Assembly: GCA_021805245.1 (NCBI GenBank) | Contig: JAJZFS010000078.1 | Span: forward strand, 1 to 60,866 | Origin: Pseudomonadota bacterium | Lineage (GTDB): Bacteria > Pseudomonadota > Alphaproteobacteria > Micavibrionales > UBA2020 | Reading direction: 5' to 3' | Length of the DNA stretch: 60,866 nucleotides | Shown: positions 52,514 through 60,866 of the stretch, piece by piece | How the letters are laid out: the number at the start of each line of letters is the position of its first letter | How positions within the stretch are numbered: the first letter of the stretch is position 1 | Notes under the pieces: model-generated | Database searches by the model: none | Told to the model about the DNA's origin: nothing | What the model saw: the letters and a program-made list of their open reading frames with translations, nothing else | Made by a program: the position numbers and the translations under genes

Positions 52514-54970
52514 TTAAGCCAGTTTGCGTTCGGTTTCTTCCATCTCGAAGGCTTCGATCACATCGCCTTCCTTGATGTCGTCGTAGTTTTCGAACGCCAT
52601 GCCGCATTCATAACCCTTCTGCACTTCCTTGACTTCGTCCTTGAAGCGGCGGAGCGTTTTGAGCGTGCCTTCGTGGATGACGACGTTGTCGCGCAACAGG
52701 CGGACCTTTGCGCCGCGGCGGACGAGGCCTTCGGTAACGAAGCAGCCCGCGATCTTGCCGGCCTTGCTGACGTTGAAGACCTTGCGGATTTCGGCGTAGC
52801 CGATGAACTTTTCCTTGACGTCGGGAGAGAGGAGGCCGCTGAGCAGCTGCTTCACTTCGTCGATGACTTCGTAAATGATCGAGTAGTAGCGGATCTCGAC
52901 GCCGTCGCGCTTGGCGAGGTCGCGCGCCTGCGGATTGGCGCGGACGTTGAAGCCGATGATCAGTGCCTTGGACGCATTGGCGAGCGTGACGTCGGATTCC
53001 GTGATCGCGCCGACGCCGGAATGCAGCACCTGCACCTGAACTTCCTTGTTTTCTTCGGTCAGCTTGTTGAGCGCGGATGCGATGGCTTCGACGGAACCGT
53101 GCACGTCGCCTTTGATAAGCACGGGCAGGTTCTGCGCGACACCGGCCTGAATCTCGCTGATCATCTGGTCCAGACCGCCGCGGCCTTTCTTGGTCTTGGC
53201 GGCGGCGAGGGCGCGCTTCCTGCGCAGGCGGAAGTCGGCGATGTTGCGTGCCTTGGCGTCGTCTTCGACGACGGTCAAATCGTCGCCCGCTTCGGGCGTG
53301 CCGGAAAGGCCGAGCACTTCGATCGGCTGGCCGGGCAAGGCTTCCTTTACCTGCTGGCCGCGGTCGTTGATGAGCGCGCGGACGCGGCCCGTTTCCGTAC
53401 CGGAGACGAAGATGTCGCCCTGTTTCAGAGTGCCATTTTGCACCAGCACAGTGGCCACCGGGCCGCGGCCCTGATCGAGGCGGGATTCGACGACGGAGCC
53501 GATGGCGGTACGGTCGGGGTTGGCGCGCAGGTGCAGGACTTCGGCCTGCAGCAGGATCGCCTCTTCCAGATCGGTGAGGCCTTTTTTGGTCTTGGCGGAC
53601 ACTTCGACGCACTGGCTATCGCCGCCCATTTGCTCGACGACGACTTCGTAGCTCAGCAGTTCCTGACGCACCTTGTTGGGGTTGGCGTCGGGCAGATCGC
53701 ATTTGTTGATGGCGATGATGAGCGGCTTGCCCGCGGCCTTGGCGTGGCTGATCGCTTCGACGGTCTGCGGCATGACGCTGTCGTCCGCCGCGACAACGAG
53801 GACGACGATATCGGTCACGTCGGCGCCGCGCGCGCGCATCTCGGTGAAGGCGGCGTGGCCGGGCGTGTCGATGAAGGTGATCTTCTTGCCGGACTTGGTT
53901 TGAATTTGATAGGCGCCGATGTGCTGGGTGATGCCGCCCGCTTCGTGCGCGGCGACGTCCGCGGAACGGATGGCGTCGAGCAGGGAGGTTTTGCCGTGGT
54001 CGACGTGGCCCATGATGGTGACGACCGGCGGTCGGGATTTGAGCTCTTCTTCCTTGTCTTCGACGCTGTGCGCGCCGAGTTCGACGTCGGATTCCTGCAC
54101 GCGCTTGAAGGTGTGGCCGAATTCCTGAACGATCAGCTCGGCCGTGTCGGCGTCGATGGACTGGTTCGCCGTTGCCATGATGCCGAGACTCATGAGTTTT
54201 TTCACGACATCGCCGAGCTTTTCCGTCATGCGGTTGGCGAGTTCCTGCACGGTGATGACTTCGGGAATGACCACTTCGCGGAACTGCTTGACTTTTTCCT
54301 GTTGTGCGGCGGCCTGCTTGCGCATGCGCTCGCGGGCGCGGCGTTGCGCGGCCATGGAGGGCGTGCGGCCTTCGCGGTCGCCGATCGTGTCGTTGATGAC
54401 CTGATGAACGGTCAGTTTTCCGCTGTTGCGGCGGTTGCGCGTAGTGCTGTTGCGCAGGCCCGGCCGTTTTTTGCCGAAAGCGCCGGCATCATCTTGCGTG
54501 TCGGCGGCGGGACGGCTGTAAAAATCGACCTTGCGCCCGCTGGGCTTTTTGTCCGCGGGCGGCGCGACCACGGCCGCCTCCGCGGCGCCGGGGGCGGCGG
54601 TTTCGGCCGTATTCGTCTCTATGCTTTCGGAGACGGCTTCTTCTTCTTCGATTTCCGGTGTCTTGATGACGAGCTTGGTCTGATAGGGGGTCGTCGTCGT
54701 TTCCTTCGGCGACTCCTTGGCCTGTTGCAGCGCGCGGACGCGGCTTTCGCGTTCGGCATCCGTCAAATGCAAGTCTGTATCGGAGGCGGCAGGTTTGGGC
54801 GTCGTGTCGGCGCTTGCGCCACGCTTCTTGCGGACTTCCACGGCGACAGGCTTCGAAGAGCGTCCCATCGCGACATTGTGCCGCTTCGGTCCGGCGCCGA
54901 GGGGCGCCTTTAGGCTCAGCGTTCCTTTTTTGTCCGGTTTCTTTTGCTCTTTTTCAGATTTGTCCGTCAT
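52514..54970 (-). CDS. infB: Translation initiation factor IF-2
   Basis: IF-2 is the GTPase that places fMet-tRNA on the 30S subunit. The N-terminal ~300 residues are low-complexity and alphaproteobacterial in style. The G domain has G1 [13 protein letters not shown]3 DTPGHAAF and G4 NKCDLPD, followed by the C1/C2 domains with [19 protein letters not shown] and the ending [21 protein letters not shown] use ATG 54970; GTG 54985 is possible. ylxR, often between nusA and infB, is absent: the gap is under 30 bases. Confidence 0.97.
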   Translation of the reverse strand: MTDKSEKEQKKPDKKGTLSLKAPLGAGPKRHNVAMGRSSKPVAVEVRKKRGASADTTPKPAASDTDLHLTDAERESRVRALQQAKESPKETTTTPYQTKLVIKTPEIEEEEAVSESIETNTAETAAPGAAEAAVVAPPADKKPSGRKVDFYSRPAADTQDDAGAFGKKRPGLRNSTTRNRRNSGKLTVHQVINDTIGDREGRTPSMAAQRRARERMRKQAAAQQEKVKQFREVVIPEVITVQELANRMTEKLGDVVKKLMSLGIMATANQSIDADTAELIVQEFGHTFKRVQESDVELGAHSVEDKEEELKSRPPVVTIMGHVDHGKTSLLDAIRSADVAAHEAGGITQHIGAYQIQTKSGKKITFIDTPGHAAFTEMRARGADVTDIVVLVVAADDSVMPQTVEAISHAKAAGKPLIIAINKCDLPDANPNKVRQELLSYEVVVEQMGGDSQCVEVSAKTKKGLTDLEEAILLQAEVLHLRANPDRTAIGSVVESRLDQGRGPVATVLVQNGTLKQGDIFVSGTETGRVRALINDRGQQVKEALPGQPIEVLGLSGTPEAGDDLTVVEDDAKARNIADFRLRRKRALAAAKTKKGRGGLDQMISEIQAGVAQNLPVLIKGDVHGSVEAIASALNKLTEENKEVQVQVLHSGVGAITESDVTLANASKALIIGFNVRANPQARDLAKRDGVEIRYYSIIYEVIDEVKQLLSGLLSPDVKEKFIGYAEIRKVFNVSKAGKIAGCFVTEGLVRRGAKVRLLRDNVVIHEGTLKTLRRFKDEVKEVQKGYECGMAFENYDDIKEGDVIEAFEMEETERKLA

Positions 54971-54996
54971 TGTAAGCCGTTTCACTTTCCTAGAGA

Positions 54997-56547
54997 TTAT
55001 CCGTTGCTCGCGGTTTTGGCGTCGTCACCATTGGCGCCGTCAGCAGGGGGTTCGTCGGCAAACCATCCGGCGCGGGCCGTCATGATGACTGCGTTTGCCT
55101 GGGATTCCGTCAGTTTGTCTTCACCGACGATTTCGCGCAGCTCGTCGCCGGCAAGGTCACCGAGATCGTCCATCGTCTTCACGCCTTTTTCGCCGAGGAC
55201 GATGATCATGTCCTGCGTCAGGCCGTCGACGGCGGAAAGCTCCGCGCTGATGCCGATTTCCTTGGCGCGCTTTTCAAAAGCGTCTGTTTTGGCGCTGAGC
55301 CAGCTGGAAGCGCGGCGTTTCAGTTCCACTGCGATATCTTCATCGAAGCCCTCGATGCGGGCGATTTCGGCGTCGGAGGTCTCGACGATGTCTTCGATGG
55401 AAACGAAGCCTTCGACCACCAGCAGGTGGGCAATCACCTCATCCACGTCCAGCGCCTCGATGAAGAGGGTGGAGCGCGTCTTGAACTCGTTCTGGCGGCG
55501 TTCGGATTCTTCCGCTTCCGTCATGATGTCGATGTTCCAGCCGGAAAGCTGCGTCGCGAGGCGCACGTTCTGTCCGCGGCGGCCAATCGCCAGAGACAAC
55601 TGGTCGTCGGGTACGACGACATCAAGTCTCCGGTTGTCCTCGTCCATGACGACTTTGGTGACTTCGGCGGGCGAGAGCGCGTTGACGACGAAAGTCGCCG
55701 TGTCCTGCGTCCACGGAATAATGTCGATCTTTTCGCCCTGCAGTTCGCCGACGACGGCCTGCACGCGGCTGCCGCGCATGCCGACGCAGGCGCCAACCGG
55801 ATCGATGCCGCCGTCGCGGGAGATGACGGCGATTTTGGCGCGGGAGCCGGGATCGCGGGCAACGGCCTTGATCTCGATGATGCCGTCGTAAATTTCAGGC
55901 ACTTCCTGCTTGAACAGCTTGGCGAGGAAGTCGGCGTGCGTGCGGCTCAAAAAGACTTGCGGGCCGCGCGGCTCCTGACGGACGTCGTAGATGTAGGCGC
56001 GGACGCGGTCGCCGGTCTTGAAGTGTTCGCGGGGCAGGGCGTCGTTGCGGCGCATAAAGGCTTCGCCGCGGCCGAGATCGACTGTGACGTTGCCGTATTC
56101 CACGCGTTTGACCACGCCGGAGACGATTTCGCCCACACGGTCCTTGTATTCTTCGTATTGCTTTTCGCGTTCGGCGTCGCGCACCTTCTGGAAGATGACC
56201 TGCTTGGCGGTCTGCGCGCCGATGCGGCCGAAGTCGAATGACGGCAGTTCGTCGATGATGAATTCGCCGAGCTGGATTTCTTTGTTGATCTTCTTCGCGT
56301 CCTTGAACAGGATTTGCTGCGGCTCGAGTTCCGGCGTTTCGGGGTTGAAGGCCTCGACGACTGTGCGGTAGCGGTACAGCTTGATCTCGCCGGTTTTGCG
56401 GTCGATCGTGGCGCGGATGTCGTGATCGTAGCCGTATTTCGAGCGGCCGGCTTTCTGGATCGCCTCTTCCATGGCGACAATGACGATCTCGCGGTCGATG
56501 TTCTTCTCACGAGCGGCGGCGTCTGCGACTTGAAGTAATTCCTGCAT
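54997..56547 (-). CDS. nusA: Transcription termination/antitermination factor NusA
   Basis: NusA binds RNA polymerase and modulates pausing, termination and antitermination. The 516-residue protein has the N-terminal polymerase-binding domain, an S1 domain ([28 protein letters not shown]), two KH domains ([21 protein letters not shown] and [21 protein letters not shown]), and a C-terminal region with two helix-hairpin-helix repeats. The typical order rimP-nusA-infB is kept. Confidence 0.96.
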   Translation of the reverse strand: MQELLQVADAAAREKNIDREIVIVAMEEAIQKAGRSKYGYDHDIRATIDRKTGEIKLYRYRTVVEAFNPETPELEPQQILFKDAKKINKEIQLGEFIIDELPSFDFGRIGAQTAKQVIFQKVRDAEREKQYEEYKDRVGEIVSGVVKRVEYGNVTVDLGRGEAFMRRNDALPREHFKTGDRVRAYIYDVRQEPRGPQVFLSRTHADFLAKLFKQEVPEIYDGIIEIKAVARDPGSRAKIAVISRDGGIDPVGACVGMRGSRVQAVVGELQGEKIDIIPWTQDTATFVVNALSPAEVTKVVMDEDNRRLDVVVPDDQLSLAIGRRGQNVRLATQLSGWNIDIMTEAEESERRQNEFKTRSTLFIEALDVDEVIAHLLVVEGFVSIEDIVETSDAEIARIEGFDEDIAVELKRRASSWLSAKTDAFEKRAKEIGISAELSAVDGLTQDMIIVLGEKGVKTMDDLGDLAGDELREIVGEDKLTESQANAVIMTARAGWFADEPPADGANGDDAKTASNG

Positions 56548-56566
56548 CTCTTGTTTTCCTGTTCTC

Positions 56567-57091
56567 CTAGTTGGCTTTTTTGCTGCGTTGTTTCGGTTTT
56601 AAAAGTTCTTCTACGATAGTCAATTTGGCTTTTTCAATGCTGTTGAAAGGGATCTCCGTCTCGCCGTCTTCCGTGGCGATCAAAACGGATTTGCCTTTCG
56701 TGCCCTTCAGTATGCCGCGGAAGCGCTTGCGGCCGTCGATGGCGGGTTCGATCTCCACTTTCGCATCTTGCCCCGCGAAGCGGTCGAAGTCCTTGAGGCG
56801 GGTCAGCGGGCGGTCGATCCCCGGCGAGCCGACCTCGAGAAAGTAGGGCTTGTCTTCCATCACGTTCTCGACGTCCAGCACCACCGAGATGGCTTGGGAC
56901 AGCTTGCCGCACTCGTCGATGGTGATCGTGCCGCCGTCTTTCGTCTCCGGATTCCATGGCCTTTCCGCCATGATCTGCAGGGTCGGCTTGCCCGAGCCGG
57001 TGATCAGTACGCGCACCAGTTCAAACCCCATGGATTCGGCAGTCGGGGTGATGGCGTGTTCGATCTTTTGAATAAGCGGCGGTTTGTTCAC
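56567..57091 (-). CDS. rimP: Ribosome maturation factor RimP
   Basis: RimP is needed for 30S maturation, binding S12. The domain reads IEHAITPTAESMGFELVRVLITGSGKPTLQIMAERPW and SPGIDRPLTRLKDFDRFAGQDAKVEI. The track extends to 57241, but the extra codons run through a terminator-like hairpin, so I use GTG 57091 (174 residues), with AGGAAA upstream. The tail is basic (LKPKQRSKKAN). It is the first gene of the minus-strand operon. Confidence 0.9.
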   Translation of the reverse strand: MNKPPLIQKIEHAITPTAESMGFELVRVLITGSGKPTLQIMAERPWNPETKDGGTITIDECGKLSQAISVVLDVENVMEDKPYFLEVGSPGIDRPLTRLKDFDRFAGQDAKVEIEPAIDGRKRFRGILKGTKGKSVLIATEDGETEIPFNSIEKAKLTIVEELLKPKQRSKKAN

Positions 57092-57107
57092 GTCTATAAA
57101 ATTTCCT

Positions 57108-57146
57108 AAGCAAAAGGGCGGGCTCTTTTGAAGCCCACCCTTTTTG
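57108..57146 (-). terminator. Leader hairpin with T/A-flanked GC stem before rimP
   Basis: AAAAGGG(C/T)GGGCT pairs with AGCCC(A/G)CCCTTTT around a seven-base loop, with T-runs on both strands. It lies about 20 bases upstream of the rimP start, so on the minus strand it looks like an attenuator in the rimP-nusA operon leader; on the plus strand it could end stray transcription. The gap 57092-57415 otherwise holds only AT-rich sequence with no gene. Confidence 0.7.
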
Positions 57147-57415
57147 TTAATGCCGACTACAGGCATATCACCTATATCAGCTTGGGATTTAGCAGGTTTA
57201 TACCGCCTGGAGAGGCCCTTTAGCAAGGTTTTTTTTCGCATTTATTAAGTCTTTAAATGGTCCTTATCGCTTTGTATTTTCATAATAATTAACATTTTTT
57301 TCCACCTCTTTCATAATTTAATTATTTTTTAACATAATTTGTATAAAGTTTTACTGGTAATTGAAATAACTATATACATAATTCGTGAAACGTTGCTATA
57401 ATAAGGAGTATAGGG

Positions 57416-58549
57416 GTGGTAGACGAACTTTGGAAGATTAGTGCTGCTGCGGCTCAAGCGGGGAGATTTGGCGGGATGGACTCGAGGCAACTTTTGCAAC
57501 TGGCGCAAGACACGACACCTCAGGGGCGTTATGTGCTGGCTAATGCGGTTTCCGGTTTTTTTGAAAATGACGAACTGAACGAGATGGAACACCGTCTTGT
57601 TGTCGAGATCATGATGCAATTGATCCGGCAGGCGGAGCTTGACCTGCGCGAGGCGCTGGCGGAGCGGCTGGCGGTTTTGTCGAACGTGCCGCCGGAGGTG
57701 GTGATCTTCCTTGCCAATGACGAGATTTCCGTGGCGCGGCCGATTTTGCGCCAGAGCACGGTTTTGAACGACGTGGACCTTGTCTGCATCATATCTTCGA
57801 AGAGCGCGGAATACTGGCGCTCGATCGCGCAGCGCCAGCAGATCAGCCCCGTGGTGGTCGGACGGCTGATCGATACGGGCGACGCGGGCACGGCGGTCAA
57901 CATAGTGGAGAACCCGAACGTCATGCTGCCGAAGAACAGCATGAAGCGTCTGGTCAAGACGGCGGTGACGTACGAGAAGCTGCAGGAATCCCTGCTGCGC
58001 CGTCCGGAGGTCGACAGCGATCTGGCGGCGGACCTGTACGGCTGCGTTTCGCAAAAGCTGAGATACGAAATTTCGCAGCGTTTCAAGATTCCGGCCGAGA
58101 GCATCGAGCTGGCGCTCGACAATCTGGTCGAGGAACTGTGCCGCGAATCGCGGGGCAGCGTGCACGTGACGCATGCCATGACGGCGCTGGCGCAACGTTA
58201 TCAGGAGCGGGGCGAGCTTTCGCCGAACCAGATGATCAAGACGCTGCGCCGCGGCCAGATATCGTTTTTCATCGCGCTGCTCGGCGTGAAGCTGGAGCTG
58301 CCGCCCGATGCCGCGCTGCATATCGTCCGCAAGGAAGGCGGCAAGCCCTTTGCGATCGCCTGCCGTTCGATCGGCATGATGAAGACGGAGTTCGCCTCGA
58401 TCTATCTTCTCAGCCGCCCCGCGCGGACCGAGGACAAGGTGGTCGACCAGCTGGAGATGGCGCAGGCGTTGAAATACTTCGACACCGTCCGCGACGCGGA
58501 CGTGATGCGCATCCGCAAGGAGTGGGCGCGCAATCCCGACGCCGTTTGA
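57416..58549 (+). CDS. DUF2336 protein
   Basis: A 377-residue helical protein of the alphaproteobacterial DUF2336 family, built of HEAT-like repeats (RYVLANAVSGFFENDELNEMEHRLVVEIMMQLIRQAELDLREALAERLAVLSNVPPEVVIFLANDE). In Caulobacter relatives this family includes regulators of unknown mechanism. The GTG is preceded by AAGGAG. A consensus TATAAT with TGC before it (57397-57402) lies so close that the transcript would begin at or inside the ribosome binding site, so the promoter or the start needs checking. The next gene is convergent, two bases away. Confidence 0.85.
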   Translation: MVDELWKISAAAAQAGRFGGMDSRQLLQLAQDTTPQGRYVLANAVSGFFENDELNEMEHRLVVEIMMQLIRQAELDLREALAERLAVLSNVPPEVVIFLANDEISVARPILRQSTVLNDVDLVCIISSKSAEYWRSIAQRQQISPVVVGRLIDTGDAGTAVNIVENPNVMLPKNSMKRLVKTAVTYEKLQESLLRRPEVDSDLAADLYGCVSQKLRYEISQRFKIPAESIELALDNLVEELCRESRGSVHVTHAMTALAQRYQERGELSPNQMIKTLRRGQISFFIALLGVKLELPPDAALHIVRKEGGKPFAIACRSIGMMKTEFASIYLLSRPARTEDKVVDQLEMAQALKYFDTVRDADVMRIRKEWARNPDAV

Positions 58550-58551
58550 TC

Positions 58552-58803
58552 TCACAGCGTATACCATGTGCCTTTGCCGCGCCCGTGGCGGCGGACGATC
58601 CCGTCCGCGACGAGCTTGCGCAAATGGCGCTTGATCGTATCGCGTCTGGTGCAGGTTTCGTAGGCGAGCTTTTTGGCCGTCAGGCTTTGCTTCCTTTTCA
58701 GCCAGTAGATGATCTCCACCGCGACGGGATGCAGCGCGTCGCCTTTGCTCCCGCCGCTTGGGTCGCAATCTTGGGTTGAGGGGGTCAGATCGGTCTTTTT
58801 CAT
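58552..58803 (-). CDS. Small winged-helix DNA-binding protein
   Basis: An 83-residue protein whose C-terminal 60 residues form a winged helix: HPVAVEIIYWLKRKQSLTAKKLAYETCTRRDTIKRHLRKLVADGIVRRHGRGKGTWYTL. The wing and the recognition helix (TRRDTIKRHLRKL) are clear. The ATG at 58803 is preferred over the track's 58848 because the extension would be poorly conserved-looking filler. It probably regulates itself through the repeats and palindrome about 100 bases upstream. Confidence 0.7.
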   Translation of the reverse strand: MKKTDLTPSTQDCDPSGGSKGDALHPVAVEIIYWLKRKQSLTAKKLAYETCTRRDTIKRHLRKLVADGIVRRHGRGKGTWYTL

Positions 58804-58892
58804 GGTCGTATCGCCCCGCATTCCGCCGGTATGGACCCGCAAGCGCACCGCATCGCCCCCGTATGGCCCCGCACAAAACCGCAGGTTCCGCC

Positions 58893-58988
58893 AAACGGGG
58901 CGAAACGGCCTGAAACGGTTTCAGGCCTTGCGTAACGGGGACAAACGGCGGGCGAGGGGTGCGGAATGTTGCGCGGGCGGCGAAACGC
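58893..58988. promoter_or_regulatory. 21-bp palindrome within 10-bp-phased AAACGG repeats
   Basis: Upstream of the winged-helix gene, AAACGG occurs at 58893, 58903, 58913 and 58943, with TAACGG at 58933 and AAACGC at 58983, all on one 10-base register. Embedded at 58907-58927 is a perfect inverted repeat (GGCCTGAAAC arms around one G). The wider gene-free stretch 58804-59159 holds this array, the terminator at 59017-59057 and no gene. Confidence 0.6.
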
Positions 58989-59016
58989 AAAAGCGCCTCC
59001 TTTCGTTCGCGTCAAA

Positions 59017-59057
59017 ATAAAAAAGGACCCGTCGGCGCGATGCCAGACTGGGTCCTT
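59017..59057 (-). terminator. Intrinsic terminator on the minus strand after the OLD-family gene
   Basis: On the minus strand AAGGACCC pairs with GGGTCCTT across a 19-base loop that can fold further, followed by TTTTTTATTTT. It lies about 100 bases after the stop of the OLD-family ORF and is its likely transcription end. Confidence 0.8.
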
Positions 59058-59159
59058 ACCTTTAGCACAAAGATGGGACGAACCCACCACATGAGCGGTT
59101 TCTATTCAATCATGGATTGTGGTGAGAGTCAAGACATATATATAAATACGGTCATTGGC

Positions 59160-60698
59160 CTAGGATACTTTCGCTGCAGAGAAAACACAAATATCGTTTA
59201 TAAGGTCAGACATTTCTTGAGGAACTTCGTCTACATGCATTGCATCAATAATTGCGGTAGGCGTTATATTAACCCCATATTTGCTTTGCAGGTGTACATT
59301 AATAGCACTAATGGCCTGCTTACCCGGTATTGCTAATAGTCTCCATTCGTAATTTTTCCAACGTTTCCCAAACTTCTTCAAAGCCTCTTCATTGGCCTGC
59401 GCTTCACTAATATATGAGGGATATTTTTTGCGGTAGTTTTTTATTGCATCTAGGAACTGTGCTGTTACATATTCCTTTTTTTCCTCCGCAAAAGTATTCA
59501 AAAATTCATTAATATCCATGTCATATTTTATATCGCAATTTTCTCGTTTTGCTTTATCGGCTATTTTGCGGGTAATCGCACGATCGATTGCACTGGGTAC
59601 AAGTAGAAAGTTTTCTATTTCTTTTCGGTCATGAATTTTAGCGTAGCTACAGATAGTCTTTATGTCTGAAGATATATGAGAACATTCTTCGTCGCATCTA
59701 TAGTCTTTATCCATTATAGCTGCAGCCAGAATTTTTCCGCCAAGTGTTTCTTCCATGCCATCTTTTAAACTGCGAATTCGTTCCGGATTAAAGCCTTCAA
59801 CTGGAACGACAGCAAAAGCACTTCTATTGCTTACGTTATTGACCTTTAACTTTTGTGCAAATTTTCCAAGGATTTGAAAATCTTTACCCTCAACGAATAA
59901 AGCCCTTCTTGTCTTCGCGAGTTGTGTCAAAATAGGATTGAGGTTTGTGCCTAGAGTTTTAAAAACATCTTCTAATTGCATTGGATTGTTTATACGGCGT
60001 GAAGATATCCTCTTCTTGCTAATAAGAATGATATCGTCAGGCTCTGCTTCGGTAATTATTTCGGTAGAGTGCGTCGCGATCAGAATGTCTGAACCCATAT
60101 TGCGTAAAATGCTGAGTAATTGACGTTGAAGTTCGGAATGTAGGTAAATATCAGGTTCATCAATCAGGAAAAGCGCAGCATCATTTGACTGAATAAGGTG
60201 TGTTAGCATTTGGCACCAGACTTGGAAGCCAAAACCGGCCCAGAATATTTCCCTTGGAATACGATCTTCTGGGCAAAACATGTGAAGTCTGGTTTTTCCT
60301 AGGAAGTGTTCTATTGTTGGCGGCTGGATATCCATGCCAGGCCAAGTTCGCTTTAATAGGGCTTGGAAGTCTTTAAACTTCTCTGGGTAATGGTACCAAA
60401 TATTTCTAAAGTTACGTGCGGCCTTATAATTATATAACGCTAATCTTGCTGCTTCTTTCCCAAATAATTCTTCGTGATGTTCTACGGGGCCTAGAATTGG
60501 TACAAAGCCAATTGGGCAGTTATAATTTTTTTTAAAGCTGCTCGGAGAATGTTGTTGTTTTCCTTGAGCGTCCGCAATGAGGTGACATGTGCCGTGTTCA
60601 GGAAAGTATAGTGTTAATTCATTTTTATTTGATAGGGTGAAATTAACAATCGCTGGTTCCGCATCATCATAGTTATAAAAAATGTTTTCTTCAGCCAC
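59160..60698 (-). CDS. OLD-family ATPase/TOPRIM nuclease, N-terminally truncated
   Basis: A 512-residue protein combining the C-terminal part of an ABC-type ATPase with a TOPRIM nuclease. Visible: signature-like FWAGFGFQVWCQML (about 152-165), Walker B ALFLIDEPDIYLHS (175-188), switch His in DILIATHSTEI (204-214), TOPRIM Glu in RALFVEGKDFQIL (about 270) and acidic IMDKDYRCDEE. The Walker A P-loop, normally near residue 30-40 of the complete protein, is missing. The frame stays open for 37 codons upstream of the GTG to a stop at 60810-60812 without an ATG. AT-rich; possibly a defence-gene remnant. Confidence 0.8.
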   Translation of the reverse strand: MAEENIFYNYDDAEPAIVNFTLSNKNELTLYFPEHGTCHLIADAQGKQQHSPSSFKKNYNCPIGFVPILGPVEHHEELFGKEAARLALYNYKAARNFRNIWYHYPEKFKDFQALLKRTWPGMDIQPPTIEHFLGKTRLHMFCPEDRIPREIFWAGFGFQVWCQMLTHLIQSNDAALFLIDEPDIYLHSELQRQLLSILRNMGSDILIATHSTEIITEAEPDDIILISKKRISSRRINNPMQLEDVFKTLGTNLNPILTQLAKTRRALFVEGKDFQILGKFAQKLKVNNVSNRSAFAVVPVEGFNPERIRSLKDGMEETLGGKILAAAIMDKDYRCDEECSHISSDIKTICSYAKIHDRKEIENFLLVPSAIDRAITRKIADKAKRENCDIKYDMDINEFLNTFAEEKKEYVTAQFLDAIKNYRKKYPSYISEAQANEEALKKFGKRWKNYEWRLLAIPGKQAISAINVHLQSKYGVNITPTAIIDAMHVDEVPQEMSDLINDICVFSAAKVS

Positions 60699-60832
60699 TG
60701 AAATAGATTGTAAATGAATTTTATATCCAAAAACTTTGCCTAGCAGTCCACTGAAAAACCCTCTTTTTTGCTGAGGTTTCGCATCTTTTGGGATGTTTGT
60801 CTGATTTTTTCATGCGGGTGGGCTGATGATCG

Positions 60833-60855
60833 ACGCCGCATCGCGGCGTTTTTTT
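60833..60855 (+). terminator. Orphan intrinsic terminator on the plus strand
   Basis: ACGCCGC-ATC-GCGGCGT followed by TTTTTT is a textbook terminator for plus-strand transcription. No plus-strand gene precedes it within the window; it lies just outside the truncated OLD-family gene, so it may mark the border of inserted DNA or belong to a lost gene. Confidence 0.8.
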
Positions 60856-60866
60856 GTTTTCGTGGC

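Noticed and set aside
59080-59110. tRNA T-arm-like GGTGG-GTTCGTC-CCATC on the minus strand
   Set aside because: The loop is out of register for TTC at positions 54-56 and no acceptor, D or anticodon arms can be folded around it.
58959-59336. 125-residue plus-strand ORF
   Set aside because: It runs through the minus-strand terminator and antisense to the OLD-family gene, with no ribosome binding site.
60699-60812. Possible P-loop GLLGKVFG upstream of the OLD-family GTG
   Set aside because: It lacks the GxxxxGK(S/T) pattern and is too close to the following strands, so it is not a Walker A motif.
1-60866. CRISPR arrays, rRNA or tRNA genes, complete transposases
   Set aside because: None seen; repeats present are short palindromes or the single inverted-repeat pair around dmeF.

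Overview
The window is a chromosomal segment from an alphaproteobacterium. Support for this comes from a split F0 operon with both b and b' subunits (atpI-atpB-atpE-atpF'-atpF), a DksA with a single remaining zinc-site cysteine, a small DUF4164-type gene before zapA, a DUF2336 protein, and the nadD-rsfS-rlmH-envC-ctpA-deacetylase-rppH block. Some features (unusually large CobT/CobS-like proteins, compact operons) suggest a deep-branching or Micavibrio/Rhodospirillales-like lineage, but sequence reading alone cannot fix the genus. Most of the window is GC-rich and densely packed; a few AT-richer stretches look acquired.

Layout: 1-4.9 kb holds the end of ruvA, ruvB, then ybgC-tolQ-tolR-tolA-tolB (no pal or cpoB after tolB). 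valS follows (5.0-7.7 kb), then a repeat-bearing promoter region and dksA. From 8.5 to 15.9 kb lies the most unusual block: a CobD/CbiB-like membrane protein with degraded motifs, a 1001-residue CobT-like VWA protein with a long acidic repeat region, a 960-residue MoxR/CobS-like AAA+ ATPase with a C-terminal GspE_N/MshEN-like tandem, and a 114-residue unknown protein. 16-20 kb has a CysQ-like phosphatase, DUF4164-zapA, a 6S RNA gene with a clear sigma-70 promoter, the formyl-THF cyclo-ligase, YmdB-like and DUF192 genes. 19.8-25.5 kb on the minus strand is the rppH to nadD cell-envelope/ribosome block, followed by an unknown gene and a minimal (non-DNA-binding) PutA.

29-36 kb contains an unknown gene, the F0 ATP synthase operon, a lipoprotein, a pair of overlapping half-size EamA transporters, an aldo/keto reductase and a cupin. 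36-44 kb contains an AT-rich unknown membrane protein, polA, a small conserved gene, mfd and yggS. 44-48.6 kb is an LpoA-like/rsmI/yraN/BON-lipoprotein cluster matching the enterobacterial lpoA-rsmI-yraN-dolP order, followed by a SirB1-like protein.

49.1-50.8 kb is an apparent insertion: a DmeF-type Co/Ni efflux transporter preceded by a remnant of its CsoR/RcnR-family repressor, the pair framed by ~120-bp imperfect inverted repeats and lying where pnp normally follows rpsO. 50.9-57.1 kb is the translation/transcription operon rimP-nusA-infB-rbfA-truB-rpsO (minus strand) with a strong terminator-like hairpin in its leader. The right end has a DUF2336 gene, a small winged-helix protein with a striking palindrome and 10-bp-phased AAACGG repeats upstream, and an AT-rich, 5'-truncated OLD-family nuclease next to an orphan terminator.
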